Below are positions 55,105 to 62,580 of a stretch of DNA of 62,580 bases, one piece after another. How positions within the stretch are numbered: the first letter of the stretch is position 1; each line of letters begins with the position of its first letter. Source of the stretch: Frankia canadensis. GTDB lineage: Bacteria > Actinomycetota > Actinomycetes > Frankiales > Frankiaceae. The stretch covers positions 1-62,580 of the forward strand of contig NZ_FZMO01000046.1 of the NCBI RefSeq assembly GCF_900197875.1, written 5' to 3'. The notes beneath the pieces are model-generated. The model searched no databases. It was not told the DNA's origin and saw only the letters and a program-made list of their open reading frames with translations. The translations under genes were made by a program, and so were the position numbers.

Positions 55105-55136
55105 CCGGGTTCGGCACGCGCCGCGGTCGGCGGCTT

Positions 55137-55352
55137 TCAGAGGTCGAACTCGCCGGCACGCACGCCGGCGACGAACGCGGCCCACTCCTGCGCGGTGTAG
55201 ATCTGAGGCCGAACGTCCGGGTCCTTGCTGTCCCGCACGGCGACGCCGAGACCGCCGGGAATACGGGCGACCTCGACGCAGGCGCGTTCTCCGTCGCTGT
55301 GGCTGCTCTTCACGAACGTGAGCTGTGCGGGATCGAAATCGATCTTATTCAT
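55137..55352 (-). CDS. DUF397 domain protein
   Basis: 71 residues. FVKSSHSDGERACVEVARIPGGLGVAVRDSKDPD and FTAQ-like YTAQEWAAFVAGVRAGEFDL are the complete DUF397 pattern. These small proteins pair with XRE/DUF5753 regulators, as here (BldB-type or toxin-antitoxin-like pairs in Streptomyces). The ATG has GAGGAA about 8 bases upstream, within the end region of the regulator gene. It probably antagonises or assists the regulator. Confidence 0.93.
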   Translation of the reverse strand: MNKIDFDPAQLTFVKSSHSDGERACVEVARIPGGLGVAVRDSKDPDVRPQIYTAQEWAAFVAGVRAGEFDL

Positions 55353-55357
55353 GATGG

Positions 55358-56206
55358 CTATTCCTCGCTTATTGTCCTGATCAGCTGAACCGACTCGTCC
55401 GGCGGCATCGCGATGACGGCCAGCTCGTCAAGCATCCGCTTGTAGCGGGCCGTGGCGCCCGGTTTCTCCACATACAGGCTGCTTCCGACCTCCTCGACGT
55501 ACACGACGTCGGCGCAGACGTCCTCGGGGAACGCCAGGATCGTGAAGGACCTGCCGACGGCGGGGTGCCAGCCCCGGCCGAACGGCAGCACCTGGAGCGT
55601 AATGTTCGGCCGCTGCGCGCAGCTGACCAGGTGGCGAAGCTGATCACGGAAGACCTCCGGACCCCCGATCGGCCGGCGCAGCACCGCCTCGTCCATGATC
55701 ACTCGCAGGTGGGGCGGGTTGGCGTCGGCGAGTCGGTGCTGGCGTTCGAGCCGCAGGCGAACCCGGCGGTCGACCTCGCTCACGCTGGCGCCCGGCGCCG
55801 CGCCCCGGATCAGGACCGTCGCATAGGCGGGCGTCTGGAGCAGGCCCTCGATGAAGCCGCAGGTGAACGCGGAGACCGTGGCGGCGCCGGCCTCGAGGCC
55901 GAGGTAGAGCTCGAAGTCCTGGGGCACGGCGTCGCTGAAGGTGTGCCACCAGCCGACCGCGCGGGTGTCGCGCCCCAGATCGACGAGCTCGGCCCGTGTC
56001 GCCGCGTCCCGGACGCCATAGAGGTCGAGCAGGTCCTCGATGTCCATCTGCTTGAACGGCACATGGCCGTTCTCCATGCGGCTCACCTTGCTCTCGGTGG
56101 CCCGCAAGACCTTCGCCGCTTCCCTCATCGTGAGACCAGCCACGAGGCGAAGACGCTTGAGCTCTGCACCGAGCTTGCGGCGACGCATGGTCGGTGCGGC
56201 GGTCAT
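55358..56206 (-). CDS. XRE-family regulator with DUF5753
   Basis: 282 residues from the ATG at 56206; ATG 56188 is an alternative. The HTH is LGAELKRLRLVAGLTMREAAKVLRATESKVSRMENG. The DUF5753 ligand-like domain follows from about residue 100 (FELYLGLEAGAATVSAFTCGFIEGLLQTPAYA, ILAFPEDVCADVVYVEEVGSSLYVE). It is followed by DUF397 after 5 bp and is divergent from a small gene at 56450. In actinobacteria such pairs often control development or antibiotic genes. Confidence 0.93.
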   Translation of the reverse strand: MTAAPTMRRRKLGAELKRLRLVAGLTMREAAKVLRATESKVSRMENGHVPFKQMDIEDLLDLYGVRDAATRAELVDLGRDTRAVGWWHTFSDAVPQDFELYLGLEAGAATVSAFTCGFIEGLLQTPAYATVLIRGAAPGASVSEVDRRVRLRLERQHRLADANPPHLRVIMDEAVLRRPIGGPEVFRDQLRHLVSCAQRPNITLQVLPFGRGWHPAVGRSFTILAFPEDVCADVVYVEEVGSSLYVEKPGATARYKRMLDELAVIAMPPDESVQLIRTISEE

Positions 56207-56449
56207 CCGGGACAAGGCGCTCCTCACTTCTGGGCCCCGTGATCGTAGCCTGCCGCAACGAGTAAGGGCCTGCCGAGGAAGCAGCCACCAATGAGACCAC
56301 AAATCTTGCCTACGCACTTGCCTGCGCACGTGCATAAAGTCGCTTTCACTGGCGGGGACGCACTGGTTCCCCGCCAGCCGCTGTCCCCTGCCGCAGGCAG
56401 GGGCCCGGCAGGGGACAGCACCTTCCCGCCGTCGAGAAGGAGAGGCCGC

Positions 56450-56713
56450 GTGAGCCGAGCGGATTCGTCGTTGTTCGCAGTCATTGAGCAGACAAGCTCC
56501 GGGCCGGTGATCCAGGGCGGGTTCCACTCGTCCGCCGAAGCAGATCTATGGGGTTCGAAGAACGTCAACGGGCCATACTCCGTCGGGCCGATGTTCCTGC
56601 CGACGGCCGCGTTGCACCGTAGACGGAGCACTCCGGTGCGCTATTCCGCGGGGGCGCACCTGCCGGACGCGTTGCTGCGCGTCCTCATCCGCCGCCCCAC
56701 CGGAACCGTCTGA
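56450..56713 (+). CDS. Small hypothetical protein
   Basis: 87 residues from a GTG with a strong ribosome site, AAGGAGAGG, about 5 bases upstream, which argues for a real gene. The sequence SLFAVIEQTSSGPVIQGGFHSSAEADLW has no recognised domain, and the protein has no signal or membrane segment. It is divergent from the XRE/DUF5753-DUF397 pair, and such pairs often have a small target gene in this position. Confidence 0.6.
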   Translation: MSRADSSLFAVIEQTSSGPVIQGGFHSSAEADLWGSKNVNGPYSVGPMFLPTAALHRRRSTPVRYSAGAHLPDALLRVLIRRPTGTV

Positions 56714-56735
56714 CCGGCGGGGCGGCTGGAGTGGG

Positions 56736-57667
56736 TCAGTCCAGGGCGGGCGTCACCGTGTCCCGGCCCGAGCGCAGCACCCGGCCGCCGAGGTCGCCGG
56801 TGTAGGCGCCGTCACGGACGATCTCGGTGCCGGCGACGAGCACATGGCCGATCCCGGCCTCGCCGTAGAGGCGCCCGGCGCCGCCGGGCAGGTCGAAGCG
56901 GGTCTCGACCGGCTGGCGCGCGATCGTCGCGTCGTCGAACACGACGATGTCGGCGATGGCACCCGGGGCGAGGCGGCCGCGGTCGCGCAGGCCGTACAGG
57001 CGGGCCGGGACGTCGGTGATCAGGTGGACCGCCTCCTCCAGACCGATCACCCCGAACTCGCGCACCCCATGCTGGAGCAGCGCGGTGCTGTAGCTGAAGA
57101 ACGCGAGCATGTCGAGGTGGGCGCCGGCGTCGGACGCGCCGATCACGGCCCGCGGGTCGCGCCACACCCGGGCCCGGGCCTCCCAGTCCGCCCGGTCCGG
57201 GACGAGCAGCGGATTGGTGAAGGTGGTCTTCAGCTCGTCCGCGACGACGATGTCCATGAGCACGTCGAACGGGTCGCGGCGGCCGGGGCGGCGCGGGAGG
57301 GCACCGGCCGGCCGGCGGCGTCGTGATGGCTCTGCGCCCAGGTCGAGGAGAAGCCGACGCCGCCGGCGCGCAGGCCCGCGCGCAGCAGCTCCTTCATCGC
57401 CTCGAGCTCGGCGGCGGTGGCGGCCCGCTCGGTGGCCTCGCCGCCCATGACGACCCGGCGGATCGCCGAGTGGCCGACCAGGCGGGTGTGCACGTCGACG
57501 AAGCCCGGCGCGATGACACGGCCGCCGGCCTCGATCGTGCGGCGGCCTCCCTCGGACACGGCGTCGATCTCGACGATGCGGCCGTCGTCGACGGCGACGT
57601 CGGCCACGCGCGCCGGCGCGCCGGTTCCATCGACGACGCGGCCGCCGCGAACCACCAGATCATGCAT
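56736..57667 (-). pseudogene. Decayed amidohydrolase (N-acyl-D-amino-acid deacylase type)
   Basis: The start MHDLVVRGGRVVDGTGAPAR at 57667 (AGGAAAGG upstream) and the end VGDLGG-like tail match the amidohydrolase/D-aminoacylase family, normally about 550 residues. Only about 310 codons remain. After VIAPGFVDVHT the sequence jumps to LVGHSAIRRVVMGGEATERA, a segment expected about 100 residues later, so the second metal His is gone. After GRPVPSR the frame shifts near 57290 and a further large block is missing before RDPFDVLMDIVVADELKTTF. The C-terminal metal Asp (ASDAGAHLD) survives in the second frame. Two deletions and one frameshift make a functional product very unlikely. Confidence 0.85.
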
Positions 57668-58118
57668 CGGGCACAGGTCCTTTCCTGCCGGACGAAGGCC
57701 GCGGGCCGGGGTGCCGCGCGGCGGCGAAGGCGGCGGGGGATAGTGGCCGGGCCCGCGCGCCGGACGCCCGCGAAAAGCGGTTCCAGACGGGGCGTCCGGG
57801 AGATAGACACAGCACGTACTACGCGCACGCGGACCGACACCGGGAGCAGGGCTCGGGATATCACGCCGCCAGGTCCTGGAGATTGATGGTAGGCCACCGG
57901 GCCACCGGGCAGCAAGGGTTAATTCCGGCTGCGCGCCGGACAGACGGGAGCCCGGTGCGGACATTTCGCCCACGTTTCGGCTGGTCGTCGCCGGTCGACT
58001 ACGCGGGGCGCTCGTCTCGGGCGCCGCCGCACACCGGTGTTGACACGTCACCGAGCACTCTGTACAAACATCAGATGTTCAGGGGGTGACCCGGATGACG
58101 TCGCTGCGAGGAGCGCCG
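57668..58118. other. Divergent spacer between pseudogene and P450
   Basis: About 450 bp with no supported gene. Its right end holds a clear promoter and an inverted repeat upstream of the P450 gene. The left part is GC-rich with no recognised site. Confidence 0.5.
58040..58079 (+). promoter_or_regulatory. P450 promoter (TTGACA-17-TACAAA) with overlapping operator-like dyad
   Basis: TTGACA (58040-58045) is the perfect -35 consensus, followed by 17 bp and TACAAA (58063-58068). The perfect inverted repeat AACAT-CAG-ATGTT (58067-58079) overlaps the -10 end and the expected transcription start. A repressor bound there would block the P450 operon. Confidence 0.8.
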
Positions 58119-59402
58119 ATGGCGAACGATCTGATCGACCAGGGAATCGACCGCCTGTTATCTCACGATCCGGGCATGCTGCGCTGCCCCTACCAGCTCT
58201 ACACGCAGGCGCGGGAAAGTCGGCCGGTGTTCTGGTCGGAGGCGATCGGCGCGTACATCGTCACCCGTCACGAGGACGTCGTGGCGGTGGCCCGGGACAC
58301 CGAGACGTTCTCCAACCGTGACTCCGCCATTCCGGGCCCGGCCCGGCGCGCCGACGTGGCGGCCATCGAGAAAATCACCCGTGGCCTGGCCGAGTTCGAC
58401 GACGCGCGCGACGACTATCCGTTCGTCGACTTCCCCCAGGTCCTCTCCGACGCCGACGCGCCGGCGCACGGGATGCACCGCCGAATGGTGCTGCGGGCAC
58501 TCTCCGCGAAACGTGTCCGAGCGCTCGGTGACGTCATCTCGGCAATATGCGACGAGCTGGTGGACGCGGTCCTTCCGGCCGGCCGCTGTGAACTGGTCAC
58601 CGATCTCGCCCGGCCGCTTCCGAGCCGGGTCATCCTCACCGCGCTCGGTATTCCGGAATCCGAAAGCCCGGCCATCTCGGCGATGATCGACGGCATCGGG
58701 CTGCCGGTCGGAAACCCGCATCTGACCCCTGAGCAGCAGCTCGAGCGGCTGCGCTGCCACCGTGACTTCTCGGCGTACTTCCGCCAGCTGCTCGCCGACC
58801 GCCGCCGCGAGCCCCGCGACGACCTGGTCAGCGTGATCGCCAACGCGGAGGCGGGCGAGGCGCAGCTCACCGAGCCCGAGCAGCTCAGCCTGGTGATGCA
58901 GCTCGTCTCCGCGGGCCACGAGACCACCACCCGACTGATCGCGGCGACGATGCTCCACCTGCTCGGCGACGACGAGCTGCGCCGCCGGGTCCTCGCCGAG
59001 CCCGACGCGCTCGGCACCGTCATCGACGAGGTCCTGCGGCTCGAATCCCCCGTGCAGGGAATCTTCCGGCTCACCACCCGGCCGACCCGGATCGGCGACG
59101 TCGACATCCCGGCGGACGCGGTCATATGGATCCTGTGGGCGTCGGCCAACCGCGATCCCGAGTATGTCGAGTGCCCCGAGCGGCTTCGGCTCGACCGGCC
59201 TGATTCCAAGTCGCATCTCGCCTTCGGGCACGGCCAGCATTTCTGCCCCGGCGCACAGCTCGCCCAGCTCGAGGCCAGGATCGCCGTGCGGACACTGCTG
59301 GAACGGCTGCCGAACCTGCGGCTCGACATTCCGGCCGACGAGGTTCCGTTCCTGCCCAGTATCGTCATGCACGGGCCGGTCACCATGCCGGTCTCCTTCT
59401 GA
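58119..59402 (+). CDS. Cytochrome P450
   Basis: 427 residues from the ATG at 58119, which has GAGGAG 5 bases upstream; an ATG at 58095 and GTG at 58086 are in frame. The P450 landmarks are complete: the I-helix oxygen motif SAGHETTTRLI, the K-helix EVLRLESPV (E-x-x-R), and the haem-ligand loop FGHGQHFCPGAQLAQLEARI (Cys near residue 376). Length and soluble N-terminus are typical of bacterial class I P450s, which need a ferredoxin and reductase; none is encoded here. It heads the SnoaL-like and SDR genes, suggesting oxidation of a steroid, terpenoid or aromatic compound. Confidence 0.95.
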   Translation: MANDLIDQGIDRLLSHDPGMLRCPYQLYTQARESRPVFWSEAIGAYIVTRHEDVVAVARDTETFSNRDSAIPGPARRADVAAIEKITRGLAEFDDARDDYPFVDFPQVLSDADAPAHGMHRRMVLRALSAKRVRALGDVISAICDELVDAVLPAGRCELVTDLARPLPSRVILTALGIPESESPAISAMIDGIGLPVGNPHLTPEQQLERLRCHRDFSAYFRQLLADRRREPRDDLVSVIANAEAGEAQLTEPEQLSLVMQLVSAGHETTTRLIAATMLHLLGDDELRRRVLAEPDALGTVIDEVLRLESPVQGIFRLTTRPTRIGDVDIPADAVIWILWASANRDPEYVECPERLRLDRPDSKSHLAFGHGQHFCPGAQLAQLEARIAVRTLLERLPNLRLDIPADEVPFLPSIVMHGPVTMPVSF

Positions 59403-59872
59403 TGTCCTTCCCGGCCGCCGACCGGCCGGACGCGTTGTGGACCCTGCTCGCCATCGAGGAGATCAAGGCGCTGAAGGCGCGTTACTTCCGCTGCCTCGAT
59501 CTCAGGCTGTGGGATGAGCTGGCCGGCGTCTTCAGCGAGGACGTGCGTTTCAACCGGGTGGATCTGGACGGCAACGAGGAATGGCTCCAAGGCCGGGAGG
59601 CGGTCATGGCCTACACCGTGCCGGCGCTTACCCCGGTGCGCTCGGTACATCACGGCCACACCCCGGAGATACACGTGTATCCGCCCGACCGGGCGACGGG
59701 TGTGTGGGCGATGGAGGACCGCGTGTGGTGCCCGGACGGAAAGCCCTTCGTCTCGATGCACGGTTTCGGTCACTACCACGAGACCTACAGCCTGACCGAG
59801 GCGGGCTGGCAGATATCCGTCCGGCGCCTGACCCGCATTCATCTGGAGATCGTGCACGCGCCGGAGCAGTAG
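59402..59872 (+). CDS. SnoaL-like / NTF2-fold protein
   Basis: 156 residues. IEEIKALKARYFRCLDLRLWDELAGVFSEDV is the SnoaL_4 opening, and VRSVHHGHTPEIHV with AMEDRV follows. Its ATG overlaps the P450 stop (TGATG), so the two are co-translated. Members act as isomerases, hydratases or dehydratases on ring compounds in such clusters. The substrate is unknown. Confidence 0.88.
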   Translation: MSFPAADRPDALWTLLAIEEIKALKARYFRCLDLRLWDELAGVFSEDVRFNRVDLDGNEEWLQGREAVMAYTVPALTPVRSVHHGHTPEIHVYPPDRATGVWAMEDRVWCPDGKPFVSMHGFGHYHETYSLTEAGWQISVRRLTRIHLEIVHAPEQ

Positions 59873-59936
59873 CGGTGGGAGCGCCGACCCCATCCCCAGG
59901 CCCGAGAAGACAGCCGTGGCAGCGAAGGAGAACATG

Positions 59937-60761
59937 ATGGAAGGTCGACTGGCGGATCGGACGTATCTGGTCACCGGCGCCGCGAGCGGAATCGGAACGG
60001 AGATCTGCCGCCGGTTCGTCGCGGAAGGCGCCCGGGTCGTCGTCGCGGACCTGCAGGTCGAGCAGGGCGAGGCGACGGCGAAGGAACTCGGCGACACCGC
60101 CCGTTTCGTGCGCATGGACGTCTCCCGGGAGGCCGACGTCGCCGCCGGAGTCGACTTCGCGGTGGCCGAGTTCGGCGCGCTCGACGGCCTGGTGAGCAAC
60201 GCCGGGTTCGTCGGCGCGGTCGGGCCGATCGCCTCGATCGACGTCGCGACCTGGTCGCGCACGATCGAGGTGCTGCTCGGCGGGGTGTTCCTCGGCACCA
60301 AGCACGCCGCGCGGGTGATGGTCCCGCGCGGACAGGGCGTGATCGTCAACATGGCGAGCACGGCGGCCCTGCTCGGCGGCCGCGGCGCGCACGCGTACAG
60401 CGCCGCGAAGGCCGGCGTCGTCGGCCTGACCCGCTCGGTGGCCGGGGAACTCGCTCCGCAGGGCATCCGGGTCAACGCGATCGCCCCCGGCACGATCATG
60501 ACGCCGCTGATCGACGGGGTGATGGAGGGCCTCGGCTCGTCCGGGTTCGACCACGACGCGCTGGAGGAGGCGCTGCGCCAGGACTCGCCGCTGCGCCGCG
60601 CCGGCCGCCCCGAGGACGTCGCCGCCGCCGCCGCGTACCTGGTCAGCGACGACGCCCGCTTCGTCACCGGGCACGTGCTCGTCGTCGACGCCGGCCAGAC
60701 CTCCGCCCCGACCACCGCTCCCCTGGTCGCCACCGCCGCCGGCCAGATCGGGCTCCGCTGA
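59937..60761 (+). CDS. Short-chain dehydrogenase/reductase
   Basis: 274 residues from the ATG at 59937, with AAGGAG 6 bases upstream; ATG 59934 and GTG 59916 are alternatives. The cofactor motif TGAASGIGTEICRRFVAEGA with VVVADLQ (acidic end of beta-2) indicates NAD(H). The catalytic residues are in NMASTAALLGGRG and AYSAAKAGVVGL, and the C-terminal RVNAIAPGTIMTPL is standard. It follows the SnoaL-like gene by 64 bp and likely oxidises an alcohol made by the P450. Confidence 0.93.
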   Translation: MEGRLADRTYLVTGAASGIGTEICRRFVAEGARVVVADLQVEQGEATAKELGDTARFVRMDVSREADVAAGVDFAVAEFGALDGLVSNAGFVGAVGPIASIDVATWSRTIEVLLGGVFLGTKHAARVMVPRGQGVIVNMASTAALLGGRGAHAYSAAKAGVVGLTRSVAGELAPQGIRVNAIAPGTIMTPLIDGVMEGLGSSGFDHDALEEALRQDSPLRRAGRPEDVAAAAAYLVSDDARFVTGHVLVVDAGQTSAPTTAPLVATAAGQIGLR

Positions 60762-60773
60762 GCGATGGACGCC

Positions 60774-60820
60774 GGTGAGGGGCCGATCGGTGCGCATCCC
60801 GCATCGACCGGCCCCTCACC
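60774..60820. terminator. Hairpin between convergent SDR and DUF35 genes
   Basis: GGTGAGGGGCCG (60774-60785) pairs exactly with CGGCCCCTCACC (60809-60820), with further partial pairing inside the loop. It lies between convergent stops, as expected for a bidirectional terminator. Confidence 0.8.
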
Positions 60821-60838
60821 CGTTCCGCGACGCGCGGG

Positions 60839-61258
60839 CTAGGCTTGATCGTCCAGGACGAACAGCGGGGCGCGCAGGCCGAGATCGTCGTCGACGATCT
60901 TCATGCGCACCGCGGCGCCGATCGCCAGCGGCGCGTCGGGCGTGTCGGCGAGCCGGCTGACCAGCCGCACGCCGGGGGCCTCGACCGGCTCGACGAGGCC
61001 CACCGTGAACGGCGTCGCCAGGTTCATCCCGGGGAATCCGTGGTGGACCCGGGTGAAGGTGAACACCGTGCCGCGGGCCGGCGTCTCCGTCCAGTCGTAG
61101 TGGGCGCCCGCGCAGGCCGGTCCGGCCGGCGACGGGTACCACTCCCAGCCGCCGCAGGACGAGCAGCGCGGCAGCAGCAGCCGTCCCGCCCCGATGCCAC
61201 GCCAGAACGGCGCGACGAGGTCGTCGTCGAGCGGGCGGGCGGCGAGCACAGCGGTCAT
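60839..61258 (-). CDS. DUF35 OB-fold protein (acyl-CoA-associated)
   Basis: 139 residues. PFWRGIGAGRLLLPRCSSCGGWEWYPSPAGPAC is the rubredoxin-like zinc-ribbon segment, though only three of the usual four cysteines are present (CSSC and PAC). An OB-fold follows (GTVFTFTRVHHGFPGMNLATPFTVGLVEP). DUF35 proteins form complexes with thiolase-like partners in steroid side-chain and fatty-acid breakdown. The thiolase-like gene lies just upstream on the same strand with a 98-bp gap, fitting such a complex. Confidence 0.9.
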   Translation of the reverse strand: MTAVLAARPLDDDLVAPFWRGIGAGRLLLPRCSSCGGWEWYPSPAGPACAGAHYDWTETPARGTVFTFTRVHHGFPGMNLATPFTVGLVEPVEAPGVRLVSRLADTPDAPLAIGAAVRMKIVDDDLGLRAPLFVLDDQA

Positions 61259-61313
61259 CGGAACTCCTCGGAGCCGGCGGCGTCGGTCAGGATCGGGGTC
61301 GGCCAGGGGCCGA

Positions 61314-61366
61314 GTGTCGATCAGGGGTGCGGTGTCGACCAGGGGTGCGGTGTCGATCAGGGGCGG
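61314..61366. repeat. Three 18-bp tandem repeats (GTGTCGATCAGGGGTGCG)
   Basis: Copies begin at 61314, 61332 and 61350, with a single change in the second and a slightly altered third. The third copy overlaps the stop codon of the thiolase-like gene (61357-61359), so the array seems to have grown from the gene's 3' end. Confidence 0.88.
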
Positions 61367-62520
61367 GTGAGGACGAGGGTGGCGTGGTCGGGGATGCCGA
61401 GGCCGGCGACGGCGGCGACCCGGGCGCCGGCGACCTGCGCGTCCGCCCGTTCCCCGCGCAGCTGCCGGACGGCCTCGACGACGTGGCTGCCGCCGACCAT
61501 GTAGGAGTGGGCGAGCAGACCGCCGTGGGTGTTCACCGGCCGCCGGCCGCCAGGGGCGACCGCGCCCGACGCGACCAGCTCACCGCCGCCGCCCTTGGGC
61601 GCGAACCCCATGTCCTCCAGCTGCAGCAACAGCGAGATCGTGAAGCAGTCGTAGATCTCGACGAGGTCGACGTCGGCCGGGCCGATACCCGCCTGCGCGT
61701 AGGCGCGCCGGGACGAGTCGGCGGCGGCCGTCGTCAGCAGGTCCGGCGCCTGGGTGAAGTAGTCGGAGAAGGTGGTGTGCTTGCTCGCCACCGCGCAGCC
61801 GGCGACCTCCACGGGTGGTCGTCGCAGGTCACGGGCCCGCTCCTGGGAGGTCAGGACGTAGGCGACGCCGCCGTCGTTGATCAGGCAGCAGTCGCTGCGC
61901 CGCAGCGGCTCGGCGACGGGCGCCTCGGCCAGGTAGTCGTCGACGCTCAGCGGCTTCGTCCGGATCGCCCCGGGGGTGAGGGCGGCGTGCGCGCGTGCCG
62001 AGACCGCCAGTCCCCCGAGCGTCTCGGTCAGGCCGCCGAACTCGTGGTCGTAGCGCCGCGCCGTGCCGGCGAAGTAGACGGCCTGGCCGTGCCAGCCGAA
62101 CGGCATCTCCAGCGCGGCCTTCACCGGGTCGGCGGCGTGGATGCCGGTGGCGCCGGCCGACGCGCGGCTCATGCTCAACCCGAAGTAGACGACGATGGTG
62201 GACGCCAGGCCCGCCGCGATCGCCGCGGCGGCGACCGCGGGCGCCCCGACCAGCCCGGCGCCCGCCTTCTGCAGCCGCAGGCCGAAGCCGCGCTCCTCGG
62301 CGCCGATCGCCGCGGCGACCAGGTCGACCGGCGTGTCGTGCGGGCCGCCGGTGCCCTCCAGCAGGAAGCCGTCCACGTCGCGGCCGTCGAGGCCGGCGTC
62401 GGCGAGGGCCGCGCGCACCGCGTCGACGGCGAGCTGGGTCGCCGACCGCGGATCACCCCTGGTGAACGACGTCTCGCCCACCCCGACGATCGACACTCCG
62501 AGATCCCTGGTTCCACTCAT
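61357..62520 (-). CDS. Thiolase-like protein (SCP-x/Ltp type)
   Basis: 387 residues. The fold shows VSIVGVGETSFTRGDPRSATQLAVDAV at the start, LVEIYDCFTISLLLQLEDMGF and GGRRPVNTHGGLLAHSYMVGGSHVVEAV, which contains the conserved His (NTHGG). The usual thiolase nucleophilic Cys region reads YFGLSMSRASAG, without Cys. This is typical of Ltp2-like aldolases and non-thiolytic lipid-transfer thiolase homologues. With DUF35 downstream, a retro-aldolase acting on a steroid-type side chain is the best inference. Confidence 0.9.
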   Translation of the reverse strand: MSGTRDLGVSIVGVGETSFTRGDPRSATQLAVDAVRAALADAGLDGRDVDGFLLEGTGGPHDTPVDLVAAAIGAEERGFGLRLQKAGAGLVGAPAVAAAAIAAGLASTIVVYFGLSMSRASAGATGIHAADPVKAALEMPFGWHGQAVYFAGTARRYDHEFGGLTETLGGLAVSARAHAALTPGAIRTKPLSVDDYLAEAPVAEPLRRSDCCLINDGGVAYVLTSQERARDLRRPPVEVAGCAVASKHTTFSDYFTQAPDLLTTAAADSSRRAYAQAGIGPADVDLVEIYDCFTISLLLQLEDMGFAPKGGGGELVASGAVAPGGRRPVNTHGGLLAHSYMVGGSHVVEAVRQLRGERADAQVAGARVAAVAGLGIPDHATLVLTRP

Positions 62521-62580
62521 CCCTGCCTCGCATCCCTCCGCTGTCGCCTCATGCCGCCAGGCCCCGCCCCGCCAGCTCCC

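Overview
The window is very GC-rich DNA with strongly G/C-biased third codon positions, frequent GTG starts and genes coupled through 4-bp ATGA/GTGA overlaps. This is typical of a high-GC actinobacterium. A complete hopanoid cluster (hpnC, hpnD, hpnE, a polyprenyl diphosphate synthase, squalene-hopene cyclase, hpnG, hpnH and hpnB) beside urease and purine-catabolism genes fits Frankia or a close relative best. That assignment is inference from gene content; no rRNA or other taxonomic marker is present.

Layout. (1) 1-744: 3' end of an HNH endonuclease of the DUF222/13E12 type, with an exact internal duplication. (2) 823-9458: a LysR regulator and a SnoaL-like protein, then a purine/ureide degradation operon on the minus strand: three xanthine dehydrogenase subunits, allantoinase, an allantoicase-OHCU decarboxylase fusion and 5-hydroxyisourate hydrolase. 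A Rieske oxygenase (9660-10748) is divergent from it. No classical uricase is visible. (3) 10820-12007: an ATP-binding regulator-like protein. (4) 12018-17190: a translationally coupled ABC importer operon of the nitrate/sulfonate/thiamine-precursor type, ending in an adenine-deaminase-like protein that has lost its metal-binding HxH. (5) 17464-24605: urease ureABC, then ureF and ureD, separated by a PhyH dioxygenase, a small lipoprotein, an F420-type oxidoreductase and a TetR regulator. ureG and ureE are not in the window. The purine genes end in urea and the urease splits it, so regions 2 and 5 form one nitrogen-scavenging route.

(6) 24633-38339: hopanoid locus. HpnC/D/E make squalene, Shc cyclises it, HpnH adds adenosine and HpnG removes adenine. 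HpnG is fused to IspH, an isoprenoid-precursor enzyme. (7) 39581-43671: TetR regulator, divergent MMPL exporter and an aquaporin. (8) 44147-48854: Nudix hydrolase, then the EfeUOB iron uptake operon preceded by two overlapping DtxR/IdeR-type iron boxes. (9) 48883-55104: second Nudix hydrolase with a 12-bp repeat tail, a HTH/Clp-N protein with two palindromic operators at its start, a single-repeat lectin-like protein of the OAA family, a SurE-like lipoprotein, a LysR regulator and an acyl-CoA carboxylase carboxyltransferase. (10) 55137-56713: XRE/DUF5753 regulator with its DUF397 partner and a divergent small gene. (11) 56736-62520: a decayed amidohydrolase pseudogene, then a catabolic-looking set (P450, SnoaL-like, SDR, DUF35, thiolase-like).

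The most interesting points are the HpnG-IspH fusion, the allantoicase-OHCU decarboxylase fusion with a Rieske protein as candidate for the missing oxidation step, the metal-ligand-less adenine-deaminase homologue in a transporter operon, the single-domain OAA-like lectin, the paired palindromes at the Clp-N gene and the tandem iron boxes. No CRISPR array, tRNA, rRNA, insertion sequence or phage module was recognised.
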